A stretch of DNA of 64,000 nucleotides, taken from assembly GCA_036426205.1 (NCBI GenBank), contig CM071567.1, forward strand, positions 292,202,405 through 292,266,404, written 5' to 3'. Numbering within the stretch: the stretch's first letter is position 1; the number at the start of each line of letters is the position of its first letter. Below the pieces are notes generated by a model. That model worked only from the letters and a program-made list of their open reading frames with translations, made no database searches and was not told the DNA's origin. Source of the stretch: Ascaphus truei. Its lineage: Eukaryota; Chordata; Amphibia; Anura; Ascaphidae. Position numbers and translations under genes: made by a program. This document shows positions 45,208-56,229 of the stretch, piece by piece.

Positions 45208-47310
45208 ATACAAACAGATAAATAACCATATCTTAAGAGAAGTCTATGTGTGTAATGCAACAGATGTCTGTATCTCTACTAGCCTTATAATAGAGATTTA
45301 ACACCTAAAATAGTATATATGAAAATAATCAATAAGAAATTGACTCACTTATATTGTGCTAGTGATGTTTAACACATGCTTAACATAAGCAAGTTATTTG
45401 ACAATTAACATTTTATGGTGCTCTCTAAGACCAGTGATATGATTTTATATTGCAAGATATACATTTACAGGGAATGTTTCATGTTCTGATATTTACAAAA
45501 AAACACTAACCAACCAAGAATGAAGCAATAAAGCTGCAGTATGTTTTTCAAATGTTGACACGACGCAATAGATCTAGGAATTCATGCAAACATCATCACT
45601 CTTTCAACTGACCATGGGGAAAAAAACTATAAGGTGTAACAAGCAGAAACATTAAGAACTTTGCTTTAATTTTTTACATTTATTCATCATAAAGCTTGAC
45701 AAATCCTTAACACAACTTGATTACTGGGTCCAGTGGGGAGCTATGTTTTTAGAAAGGTGCGAAAACAGATGGTGTGTACGGACAGCGCGAGTGGTATTGC
45801 TGTCATTCACGACGGTCACATTCCACAATGCCTCGCGGCGGCAGACAATAGCAGTAAGAGCGAGGGGCCTGTATGGTTATTGGAAGCGAGGGGGGAGAGC
45901 AGGGAAGGTGTATATGGCTAGAAGGTAGTTCTGTATGGCAAAACATACATTTGTATATTTGAAGAGAATGAGAGTGTGTTTATTTAGGCTAATAACTCCT
46001 GTGTTTTATGTAAAGCTTGTGGTGGACAAGTGGCGATTCATTTTTCAAGCCCTAATCACCATCCACAGTCAATTCAGAACTTGGGTAAAGATTAAAAAAC
46101 AATTGTACAGCATCACAAACGTCAAACGCGGAACAAGAGTGTTAACGTTTCATACTTCTAAGACAAGACTTCAAAAATGTACATCTTAATGGATAGAAGG
46201 AAGAGGGGGTATATGATTGAAACTTTCAAATAAAGAGATTCAACAGAGTACTGTACAGTAAAGAATCATGTTCCAAAGAAAGAGAAGTGCTAAAACAAGA
46301 GGTCAGTCTCTAAAGCTGGAGGGTGGCAGCTAAGGGGAAATGTGTGGAAGTACTTCACAGAAAGGGTGCTACTGATGTAGTATCCGTTAATACTCCCACT
46401 GGTGCATTGGAGAGGCATTGTAATGCCAGATGCCATTGTAATCACCACACAGAGGGGGAAGCACTTTTGTCAGTAGTTATAATAGCTGTTATATCACAAA
46501 ATTAGGTTGTTGCACGATTGGAGTTTTTATTCATTTTATTTTTATGTGAGTCTTGCGTCGTCCACATTATAATTTAATAAAGATTTATTATTTTCTAGCC
46601 AAATATGGCTCTTAGTAGCATCTGTCCTTCCACAGTGATTGGAGCAGTTGCTAATCATGATTGATGCCGTATGGTCACCTACAATTTGTGTACTTGGGTA
46701 TTTACACCGCACCAATAAGGTGGATATATACTGAGTACAGTAAGCAGGGTACTTGGGGAGTTGTCAACTTTTCATCCCTCCTTTTTCACATATTTGATAT
46801 ATGTTATTCTTACATGCACCAGCTTCACACAATTTATTTGTACTGTAATTAAGGTGGGCGGTTTTTCCACTTGATGTGCATACACCTCTTGTTTTTGGTA
46901 AGTAAACAAAAATTAGGTATACATAATCCCAAAAGCCTTGGTTGTCAGTAGTTTTAGTTCAATTTGCTCCAACGGGATACTGTCCCTTTAAATGTTATCA
47001 GCTAATGGTGAAAAATACACAAACTATATGGTGTATGTCAATAGCAGTAGTGAAAACAGGCATCATTGGGAATATGCAAGCTGAACTTGAGCAGCAATAG
47101 AAAGATAGGTGAAGACTACAGAGTATGGGAAATAATTTACAAAACTGAATAGCAACGGACCACGTGATTCCTCTACTGCAAAATACAAGTCACTGCTTAC
47201 AAAGAAATATTACCAGATGAACCCATCTTTATACTGATTTGAATGTACGCTCTGCTACTTCCATAAAGTTTCTTCATTTTATGCAAAAAACACTGAGTAA
47301 CACAGTGTGC
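45208..47310. other. Mostly unique sequence
   Basis: A GC-richer patch at 45770-45905 (GTACGGACAGCGCGAGTGG ... CACAATGCCTCGCGGCGG) is open on both strands without recognised product and may be a repeat. The words ATACTGTCCCTTTAA at 46979-46993 are the end of a T2-type MITE (inverted TTAAAGGGACAGTAT). No gene recognised. Confidence 0.4.
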
Positions 47311-47436
47311 TCATTTGCATGTCATTACCCAGAATCCATAGCAGCAGTGGAAGTCTTGTATGCGAAGAGATAATGGGGAAAGAGTTGCAGACCTGTCAGA
47401 TATTTGAAAGTGCTCACAAGTGGTATTTGTATTTGA
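47311..47436 (+). repeat. Dispersed repeat, ATTTGCATGTCATTACCC family
   Basis: TCATTTGCATGTCATTACCC starts a block ending in GCTCACAAGTGGTATTTGTA. Related blocks lie at 48300-48400 and 48655-48795 (inverted) and at 48858-48925 (same strand), with a shorter inverted piece at 17871-17925. All share AGTGGAAGCATTGTATGC-like and GGAAAGGCAGGGTTGCAGAC-like words. Confidence 0.65.
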
Positions 47437-47649
47437 TGACATACAAACTCTTGCCTTGGAAGCACTAAAAACACAGTCAGCAACAGAATGTAAAATGGAT
47501 TGATATATAGATATTTAACGACATTGAACATATTTTCAGTGGTTGCATTATTGTAACTATACTTTTATATTAACCTATAAAATTGAAATAAAAGAATATG
47601 CTCTTACATATTTCCCAGATTAACAATAATGCAAGACCATAAACACTAA

Positions 47650-48024
47650 GGCCACGTCCATAGCAGGGGAAGCCGCACTGACGCTCCGCACTGAGCCCCT
47701 GCAACCTCAAAGAGGATGTCTTTAGAGGGGGCTCACGTGAGCGTCCGCAGGCGTGCTGAGGCGTTGGGATTTTCAGCCGACAGCAGAGCCTGTTTCTCAG
47801 GGCACTGTCAGGTGAAAACGTCCAATCACAGCAAAGCAGCATCAACGTCACAGCGCCGTTACGTTGACGTCAGTGCGTCGCGGGCTATTGGCCCAGCGAC
47901 GTCACTGCCCCGCCTCCGGATTGCGCACGCTGGCTCGCCTGCCAGTCCATGGGATCGCTCCTGACCGGGCAGGCGAGCCTCAGCGTCAGCGCGGAGCGCG
48001 GGCTGAGGCTCTATGGATGCAGCC
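47650..48024. mobile_element. Harbinger-type MITE (GTCCATAG family), TSD TAA
   Basis: Bounded by GGCCACGTCCATAG and CTATGGATGCAGCC with TAA at 47647-47649 and 48025-48027. It has many blocks in common with 19040-19445. Non-coding. Confidence 0.8.
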
Positions 48025-48299
48025 TAAGAGGGCTACAATCATTTGCAAATTGTTGCTTACATTTTTAATAACGGAAAAACAGTGATTGCAGCAAAGAGTA
48101 GGCCGCTCAATCACCAACATGTTCCATGTGCTGCCCACACTCACAGGTTTTAGGTTTAAAGATGATGTCTTTCATAGACGGCGTAAAAAATGTACACAAG
48201 TCCTGTATAATGTTGCTGGCAGGATGTGTGTGTGAAATGGATGAGCTTACCATATTTTATACAGAAATGTTTCTAGTTTAGGAAGCAAATAAAAATATC

Positions 48300-48925
48300 A
48301 CTTGAGTACATTTCCATGTCCCAGTCAGGTCTGCAACCCTGGCTTTCCCCATTATCTCTTAGCATACAATGCTTCAACTGCCGCCAGGGATTTTGCGTCT
48401 TGTCTATTTTAACATGAATACCTATAGTTTATGCATACCGTATTACACAGTTTTTTCCGTCGAGCCACAGTTAAAGAAGTGCATAGTCAGCAAACATAGG
48501 CACAGACAGCTGTTTTGACATTTGGTTGTCACCAGTGTGAGGTTGATTACTGGCTTTGCAAAGTGAACTTAGAATGGGCTCCAGCCAGGTACACAAAGTA
48601 AGTTATGGCGAGTAAAAAAAAGTGACAAAAACACTCCACCATAGAATTTACAGCAGATACAAATACCACTTGTGAGCACATTCACTTATTTCAGACAGGT
48701 GTGTAACCCTGCCTTTCCCCACACTCTCTCAGTGTAAAATGCTTCCACTACAGGCAGGGATTCTGGGTAATGGCAGGCTGTGCAAAACAGCATGCATGTG
48801 CTTACAGGAATCCATGTTAAAATGAATAAGAAGCAAAAGTGGCACACAGGGAGTGCTCATTTGCATGTCATTACCCAGAATACCTGGCTGCAGTGGAAGC
48901 ATTGCATGCTGAGAGATTCTGGATC
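48300..48925. repeat. Three more copies of the ATTTGCATGTCATTACCC repeat
   Basis: Inverted copies at 48300-48400 and 48655-48795 and a direct copy at 48858-48925. The two orientations within 700 bases make the region able to fold back on itself. Confidence 0.6.
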
Positions 48926-48960
48926 TGTCTCTCTATGACCGCAACCCACCTAGCCGCTAA

Positions 48961-49836
48961 GGTAAGTCCGCAACCTTAACCCTTACCCTAAAACACCTTG
49001 TTAACCACTGATACTAACGCTACCAACCCTACTCTGAAAACCTTAACCCTTTAAGGAGGACGGAGGGAGTGGTCTGTCTGCGGCCAAACGCCGGCTGTTA
49101 TTTGATCGCTGGGAAATGCTGACGACCAAATAGCCCATTCTGCTGTCTGAGACATGTAAATGGGCCCAAAAATACCACTTATATTTTCTAGATGGTGGAG
49201 TGTTTTTAGCACTTTTTTATTCACCATAATTTATTGTGTGTATCTAGTTTAGGAAGAAAACCAACAAAACATTCCGTCAGCGTTGCTCTCTTCCAATATC
49301 ATGGAAATACGTTATACTTTTAAACTTCTAGTTTTTTGCAAAACTCAAACCAAATGAGCCTTCATAATAAAGGTGCCAAATATCATGCATCTAATTATTG
49401 AGCAGCTAAGCTGCCAGCTTTGCCAACTCCTTCCATGTGCCTGACACCGAGTTACGGTACTGGATCTTATTATGCAATGATGGTCTTGTAGCTTCAAGAC
49501 CCTATGAAAACAAACAGCGACAGGAAAACAATGATCTAGTTCAAAATACAAGTAGCAGTTCACTCAAGCCTGACAAAACGGCAAGCATTTTGGTGCCTCA
49601 AATATTGTACATTTTCTGACAGATGCCTTTACGAAGTAGAGCCTCACACAGAAACAATGTGAACGAATACTAGTGAAAGTTCTAAGAGGTTAAAAGTGGG
49701 TGGTTGATTACTTTAAAACCAAATAAGTCCAACAAGTATGAGTACTTCAAAATCATTTTGGACAGTCTGAAAAAGTTTATTGTTTTCACTCACAGCAGGG
49801 ACTCAGCAGGAACTCAGCAGCGGGGCTGCATAAGGC
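48961..49836. other. Unassigned, with telomere-like words
   Basis: 48970-49060 holds degenerate CCTTAACCCTTACCCTAAAA text, too imperfect to be a telomere array. AAGGTAAGT at 48959-48967 matches a donor site, but no exon was supported. No gene recognised. Confidence 0.35.
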
Positions 49837-49839
49837 TAA

Positions 49840-50179
49840 GGCCCCGGTCACGGCGCTGTAATGCGCGCCTGCGCTTTTGGCTGCGCGTTCCGGCGATTCC
49901 CCGGTCTGCAGCTCACTGCAGGAGCAGAGACCGGGGGGGCGTGGCGGAGGAGTGACGGGGGCGCGGCCATGACGTCACCCGGCAGGTTCGCCCTCATTGG
50001 CTGAACCGCCGGGGGGCGTGCCTAGCCGCTCGACGCGAGTTCCTGCTCTCAATTCTATTGAGAGCAGGAGTAGCTCTCGCGCAAGCGCTGCGGCCCTCCC
50101 TCGCAGCGGGCCCGGCGCCATTGCGGGGAGGGCTCTCGTGAGCGCAGCGTCCGCTGTAGCAGGCAGCGGGGGCAAGGCC
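49840..50179. mobile_element. Harbinger-type MITE (GGCCTTGCCCCCGC family), inverted copy
   Basis: Bounded by GGCCCCGGTCACGG and AGCGGGGGCAAGGCC, with TAA before (49837-49839) and TTA after (50180-50182). It is the inverse of 38794-39148 with few differences, so at least one of the two inserted relatively recently. Contains TGACGTCACCCGGCAGGTTC then GCCCTCATTGGCTGAACC. Confidence 0.8.
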
Positions 50180-50182
50180 TTA

Positions 50183-50907
50183 TCCCAGATGTTGGCTACT
50201 CCCCCACCCCCCAGGTTAGAAAATGTATTCACACTCAATACATAACGGATATAGCCCACAAGAAAAACCAGGACAAGATAAAGTTAAGAAAAACGAGGGC
50301 AGAACACCCCACCAAAAATATCAAGTTAGAGTGTTTACAAAAATTGAAAGCATCAACTTTAACAAAAATAATTGAAACCTACTTATGGTTTTAATTGTAT
50401 AAAGTTTAAAGCCATTACTTTTAACATGATAAGGATAATCGCTGCTATTAGTTTAATTTGGTCCTAGGTGGAATTGCACATGTAACTTAACAGATTCAAT
50501 ACAATTTTCGAGCCACAGTAACATTCTTACCAAACTGACATTATGTTTTATCTATCCCTTAACAAATGCAGTCTATTTTGTATATTTCATTGAATATTTG
50601 TTGGTGTGTTTTATGCCCAAAAGTTACTAAAAACATCTTAACTGATAAATAGATAGCATTATTTGACAGGGTGCTTTTACTTTTCATAAAGTGCTGTGCA
50701 GGTATGTTGGTTTTCAATTCATTTTCAATATAATTCAGTTTTACTAATAAGATCAATTAATCCGTCTTGTCATATTCAATGGATTGTTTGTGTAAAGTAT
50801 TTGATAAGGTTCAGTTATGTAAATTAATAGATAATTACTTGGGTCACACAGTGGACCCCATAGTTTTCCCCTCGGATGTAGCTACAACAAACACACACGG
50901 AGAGGAC
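50183..50907. other. AT-rich sequence, no gene recognised
   Basis: Nothing supportable was seen. Confidence 0.4.
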
Positions 50908-50910
50908 TTA

Positions 50911-51192
50911 GGCCGCGCATATAGGGCCCGCAACAGCGACGCGTGACATCACCCATCACTACAAGCGAAAGTTGTATTTCACTTTGCGGCGGCGTCGCGG
51001 GCGACCAGGCTACTGATTGGTTCAGGGGCTGTCACATGAGGCAACAGCCCCTGAAAAATCAAATATTTATGGCCACCAAAAATCGCGTTGCCGCGTCGCT
51101 TTGTCGCCGTCGCGCTTACTAAAAGTGCTTGCACCGGCAACAATGAATTTGTTTTCGGGAGACGTCGCATCGCGGGTACTATAAGCGCAGCC
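50911..51192. mobile_element. Harbinger-type MITE (GGCCGYGCCTATAG family), TSD TTA
   Basis: Bounded by GGCCGCGCATATAGGG and GTACTATAAGCGCAGCC with TTA at 50908-50910 and 51193-51195. It contains GGGGCTGTCACATGAGGCAAC and CAGCCCCTGAAAAATCAAAT, the palindromic core of its family. Confidence 0.75.
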
Positions 51193-51195
51193 TTA

Positions 51196-51533
51196 GGCTG
51201 CGTCCAGGGTTGCCGTAGCCGTGCGGAGGCGCGCTCAGGCTGAGGGAAAGCGGGTGTTTTCCCTGGCCTTGGTTAGCGCGCCATCCGGGGGTGTGTCGGG
51301 GGGGCGGGCCAGTGACGTCACGGAGCTGGTTCGCCCTCATTGGGCGAACCGCTCACGTCATCGGCCCTGCGCTCCCGTGAGCGATTGAAACGAAATTTTT
51401 TCTAAGACCTACACTTCCGCACGCTTGCGGTAGCGTGCGCGAGCCCCTGCTAAAGCCGCTCTCATTGCGGCTGCAGGGGCTCACTGGTAAGCGTAAGCGC
51501 GCCTCAGCACGGGCGCTGACCATGCCCGAGGCC
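51196..51533. mobile_element. Harbinger-type MITE, back to back with the previous one
   Basis: Starts GGCTGCGTCCAGGG after the shared TTA (51193-51195) and ends CATGCCCGAGGCC before TTG (51534-51536). Highly similar to 800-1129 in the same orientation. The core AGTGACGTCACGGAGCTGG and GGTTCGCCC/GGGCGAACC is intact. Confidence 0.75.
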
Positions 51534-51536
51534 TTG

Positions 51537-53743
51537 GGGAGGGCTGAAAAAAGAGGTGTTAATCAACTAGTTTCTTGGCCTACATTTTAAAGTGTAAAAT
51601 AAAAAAAAATTAAAAAAGGAGGATGATTACAATTATTAGGTGTTTTTCGGACACTATCCATTCACTCTGCTTAAGGTCACACACACACACCTTTAGATAC
51701 TGCTTTATTGCAAATGTTGTGCCTGCTCTGCCTTAACACCTGAAATACTCAAAGAAAATCGTATAGAAAGGCCAAGTACCATAAAACCCATGATTCAAAA
51801 TCTTCAACCCCTACATATGAATATGCTGCGATGTATATCACTGTCAAGTATTTTTCATCTCAATAACGTCAATGTGTATGGAGTATGATGGAGAATAGGA
51901 ATAGAGTACAATACATTGAAATGTAATACAATACATAGATAAGTGCATAACACCGACTAAAACCGGAGGAGAAAGGATCCCTGAACAGTCTAAAAAAAAA
52001 AATTTTTAAAGTTAAAGTAGGCCTAGTACACTTGCTCCTGGCATCTGTTGCACAAAAAACGTGCACCATAAGAAAAAAGTGATACCCAACATAAGAATTA
52101 TGGAAGAATCAACGGATTTCATTAATAAGGTCTAGTGGAGGAATATTAGAATGGTCATTAGGGAGTCAATGTCTATGAACTTTACCTTGCCTAATTTATG
52201 ATCTTCCATTTCTGAGGGAATATGACATGCTACTAGATGGGTAATCATAGCCGCTTGTATATACATGTAGGAGAACTTGTGTTTAACAACTTTGCTGCTG
52301 AACATACCTAAAATAGGCTGTCAGCACTGAGGGGGTTCAATATGGCCTGTTTCCACTAAAGGCCTTCAATGAAACCCAATCAGTCATTTCTTTAGCCCTC
52401 TGCTGTGAGTTCCTCATTCCATTGCAAGCAGGAGGATACCGACACAATTAACACCAAGAATAATACGTAGTACATAGGGATTGCTTCAAAACAAAAAAAA
52501 TGAAGTATCCGGGATGCACAGGGAGAAGGCACACAAACAGCTATGCTAAGAGCAGTTACCTGCAGAGCTCTGCAGATACAATATACCAAGCCTATGTGCA
52601 GATAAGAGATCACTCCAGGATTGTGGCAAGCTAGGTAGAAACCCCATGATTGAAGCAAAAAAAAAACAAAAAGGCATGTTAATAAAAATCAAGGCACATG
52701 TAAGCCTCAGTCATGCAAGCTCTGTGTCTGGAACGGATATTTATTCTCTAGCTTATTGAATACCGCATTGCTGGTCATTTTCTCTGGTGCTGTCCCACAC
52801 ACACAAAAATGATAGCAGGTATTCCCTGCAGACTCACTTTCTCAAAAATGCAGACGACTGCATTGCTTAATCAACATCACCGACAGGACCAATGACAAGT
52901 CTAAATACAATGTACAAATGTGTTTCCTTAGTAAAGGCGTCTTTAAGGCAAGCAACATACTGACAGAGCAGGAAAAAAACAATTGCGCTTTCAGATTCAT
53001 CAACACTTCAGCTTCCACTGCACAAACAGTTGGCTTTAGATAGATATATATCCATCTCTGAAACGATAAGGACTGAATTTTCCTACCTTAATAGGAGTAT
53101 ACCAACAGAAAGATTCCATGACATCAACCTAACCATAGTGAATTACTGTATCACATGAATGGAAATAAACCTGACCGTGCAAGCTATCATATTGTTCGGA
53201 AGATTATGGGGAAATAAAGGAAAATCAAACCGTCACAGCCCTGCCAAGCCAGCAACCTTCCTCACCACCCCAAAAAAACATGCGTATCATTAGCGGCGCA
53301 GCCAAATAACATACCTAGTTTTTATTTTACCATAAAACAAAACAAGGAACCCTAATACAATCAACCATTACCCCTCCATGCGCATCACTGTTGAGCAAAC
53401 AAGAATATTGCCGTGAAAATACATTGCATGCATGGGCTGAGATGGTGCAGTTCAACATTGAGGCCCCATCTGTGTGGCGATGTAAAAACATGCAATGACA
53501 AATTAGTACTTGACTCGCAAGGGCTGGCATCACATTCCTCGTCCCTCATTTTACAGTCCTGATGCTTGTGTCCCAGACATGTACACAGTACTGATTTTTA
53601 ATTTGCCCCCAAAGCGGAAAAGTTGAGGAGCGGGTGGGGCAAGCCTCCCATATACACCAAGTTACATTAACCCCCCTCCAACCCAGATCCCTTTAGTGAC
53701 AGAGGGGAGGTAAATGGGTTAACCACTTATATCAATCACCTTG
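51537..53743. other. Long AT-rich sequence, no gene recognised
   Basis: About 2.2 kb with no supportable exon, RNA or repeat end. Confidence 0.4.
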
Positions 53744-53745
53744 TA

Positions 53746-53929
53746 CAGGTAGTCCTCGCTATCCAACGTTTCACTTTACAACAAATGGCACATCCAATGC
53801 CTCCATATGGGCCATTTTTCGACGCCTGAATGCGTTATTCAACGCTCACAGCCACTAATTAACATGGAACTCACTTTACAACGGTTTCACTTCCAGAACG
53901 GATTCCGTTGGATAACCGAGGACTGCCTG
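53746..53929. mobile_element. 184-bp TA MITE (CAGGTAGTCCTCG ends)
   Basis: Inverted ends CAGGTAGTCCTCGCTATCC and GGATAACCGAGGACTGCCTG with TA at 53744-53745 and 53930-53931. Small size, long inverted ends and TA duplication indicate a mariner-type MITE. Confidence 0.85.
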
Positions 53930-54156
53930 TAAACCCTTTCCTGCCTGAGAAACAAAATGGAAATCACCCATTATGCTGAATAAATGCACAACAACATTAA
54001 ACCCTGTTATTAATTAACCCAGTGACCCCACTTTACGCGACTGCCTTTCAACCCCCTGTGTTACCACAGGGGCATCCCACATGACATCCTTTACCAATAC
54101 AAGCCCTGGCCCCTCATGAAACCAAACCTTCGCTGTAATTCATACCTGGCCCCTCT

Positions 54157-54298
54157 GGTTAACCAATGCCTGTGTCAGGGAGTTTGCTACCTACAAGGTG
54201 CCTGCAGCACCTGTCAGACATGCCCCAGCCTGGCAGCAGAAGGGTTAACCAATGCCTGCGTCAGGGAGTTTGCTACCTACAAGGTGCCTGCAGCACCT
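54157..54298. repeat. Tandem duplication, 56-bp copies at period 86
   Basis: 54157-54212 and 54243-54298 (GGTTAACCAATGCCTG ... GTGCCTGCAGCACCT) differ by one base. The second copy lies at the edge of the CpG island. Confidence 0.85.
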
Positions 54299-54319
54299 TG
54301 TCCAAGACATCCCAGCAAA

Positions 54320-54880
54320 TGACGTGAACTTCCCTGCGTCCGTCTCCGGTCCCAGCGCATCTCCCCCTTCCACCCCCCGCAGCTCTTTACCTGCCATGAG
54401 TGCCGGGGAATCCCGCCTCCTCCGGGGGCTCCCTGCGTCCGCCTCGCACACTGTGCACACGGAGGCCGGGGGGAGCAGCAGCAGCACGGCGAGCAGCAGC
54501 GCCAGGCACACCCCCGGACACACACCGCGGCACTTCCTCCAGCCACGGACACCGGAGCACACCGAGCCGCTCCGCAGCTGCTGCTTCTTCTTCTTCCCAC
54601 CATCCCAGGCACCCATGGCCGGCCCTTTTCCCACCGCTCGAGTCATTACATCCCAGGTGGCGGTTTGCGCTCGGTGGCGGAGGAAGAGACGAAGAGGAGC
54701 TCGCGCCGAAGGTAACTGCCTGGCAGCCCGCAAGACAACCGGCACAGGCACATACGTCCGCGAGCTCCAGGGCTCTCTCTCGCGTGCACACACGTCAGCA
54801 GGCGCGGCCGCGCGGTGACGCCGCAGTGCGGGGGAGGAGTCCGCGAGCAGCTGAGCGGCGTGCACTCTGCTGAGAGAAGG
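54320..54880. promoter_or_regulatory. CpG island with minus-strand first-exon candidate
   Basis: GC- and CpG-rich sequence without MITE ends, unlike other GC-rich blocks here. It contains GCGGCCGCGCGG, GCGCGGTGACG and many CG steps and spans the exon candidate at 54410-54620 and its upstream side (to higher coordinates). No TATA box seen. Consistent with a CpG-island promoter firing on the minus strand. Confidence 0.5.
54397..54615 (-). CDS. Candidate first coding exon, signal or membrane anchor protein
   Basis: Minus strand, ATG at about 54613-54615 (MGAWDGGKKKKQQL). A basic N-terminus is followed by the hydrophobic run GVCLALLLAVLLLLPPASVC and then CEADAGSPRRRRDSPALMA. The segment ends at a consensus donor (GCAG|GTAAAG, near 54391-54397), leaving phase 1. 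The pattern fits a signal peptide or type II membrane anchor encoded in a first exon within a CpG island. RRRR could be a furin-type site. I do not recognise the gene, and no second exon was found; the gene would run toward lower coordinates. An upstream Met in the same frame (MTRAVGKGPAMG) is an alternative start. Confidence 0.45.
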
Positions 54881-55360
54881 AGGTGGTGGGGAAAGAGGGT
54901 GGCGGGAACGTGGATGCTGTGAGTAGTAGTTGGTGACGGTGAACAATGGGGTATGTCTATGTGGAAAAGTGGTGTGGCAATTCTGGGTCAAAATAAGTGA
55001 ATACATAAAAAATGGGGGGGGGTATATATTTTGGGGTGGAAACAGCTGGTCACATTCATGTTTAAAAAATAAACAGTGGTCAATTATTTCCATTCAATGC
55101 GTTTCTGAAACAAGAACATTCTTTTGGTTAAAAAATATTTAGCCTTCATTCACATAAATTGAAGTCTTACTGTTATTAGTTTTCCTCTAAAAGTCCTTTA
55201 ATAAACAATCAGTATTAAAAACAAACACATTTCTATAAAAAGTGTAGTGTAAGTGGGAGGTATCTCTAGTCTTACAATCTTTGTAACTGTGTATTTTAAG
55301 GAGGCAATACAAGCCGAATCTAAAGCGGCGATTTGTTTGTTTAAAAAAATTATTTCGTGT
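54881..55360. other. Unassigned sequence
   Basis: No gene or repeat end recognised. Confidence 0.4.
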
Positions 55361-55364
55361 ACAC

Positions 55365-55450
55365 CCGTATTTCCCTGATTCTAAGACGCACCCTTTTTTC
55401 CCATTTTCACATGTCTGAAATAGGTATGCGTCTTAAAATCGATGTACTTA
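55365..55450. repeat. Dispersed MITE-like end (GATTCTAAGACGCACC)
   Basis: CCCGTATTTCCCTGATTC followed by TAAGACGCACC and later ATGCGTCTTAAAATCG form inverted words (AAGACGCA/TGCGTCTT), as in a common vertebrate MITE. Outer limits not resolved. Confidence 0.4.
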
Positions 55451-56229
55451 ATAATTTATTTATTTATTTTAAATCAGCTAGGGGGCACTGCTGGAGATGC
55501 TGGACGGGTATCTTCACAGTGCGCAGCAACAGCATGGTTCCACGCCCCCCCCCCCCCCCATTCCCCCTCCATGAGGTGCAGAGATATCAGCTGGAGATGC
55601 CACCAGAGTTCTTCTACACAGGGTTCTTTAAACTTCTGTTTGCCGAGCTGGAGCAGCTACAAGCATCTATACATGTAAGGATCAGCGTTAGGTCCCGCGC
55701 CTGTGAAGACATGGGCGACGCACTGCAGACCAGAGGGGCTACCCACAGGCACCCTGCTGCCAGACACAGGAGTACCTCCAGATTCTGGCTTAGGTCCCGC
55801 CCCCAAGTGCCGCCCTACGAAGACACGGGTGACGCACCATTGCGGGAATGAGGTACCTGGACATTGAGGGACTGCGGATCAGGTAAGATCCCAGGCGGGA
55901 TTGCTGCTTTAGATATTGTGAAGCGGGGGCATCCAGACACTGGTTAAGGGGTTCAGGAAACTAGTCATTCACATCTGGCTTTTATTTCTAGATCCGACAT
56001 TTACGCACACACACGTAACAAGGACTAATTGTAGTATAATGTAATACAATAAATACATTTATGTCAAAAACGAATGTTCTGACTAAGAATTTATTAAATG
56101 TATTTTATTTATATATTTTATTTTAAAGCGGGGTAGGGGCGGAGTTGGGGGCGGGACTAGGTGGCGAGTAGATTTTTTTGGTTGGGCGAGTAGATTTTTG
56201 GGTGATTTGTCAAACACTGTATATATATA
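55451..56229. other. Unassigned sequence, includes C run and GGGGCGG block
   Basis: A C run lies at 55546-55559. The phrase GCGAGTAGATTTTT is repeated at 56164 and 56187, followed by TTTGTCAAACACTG, and resembles part of the fold-back region near 1780-1800. No gene recognised. Confidence 0.4.

Noticed and set aside
48959..48967. Perfect donor consensus AAG|GTAAGT
   Set aside because: It lies at the edge of a dispersed repeat, and no credible exon precedes it.
48970..49060. Telomere-like TTAACCC words
   Set aside because: Irregular spacing and few copies; not an interstitial telomere array.
54252..54873. Plus-strand frames of 157 and 188 codons in the CpG island
   Set aside because: GC-rich shadow frames without a signal, donor site or domain; the minus-strand exon has better support.
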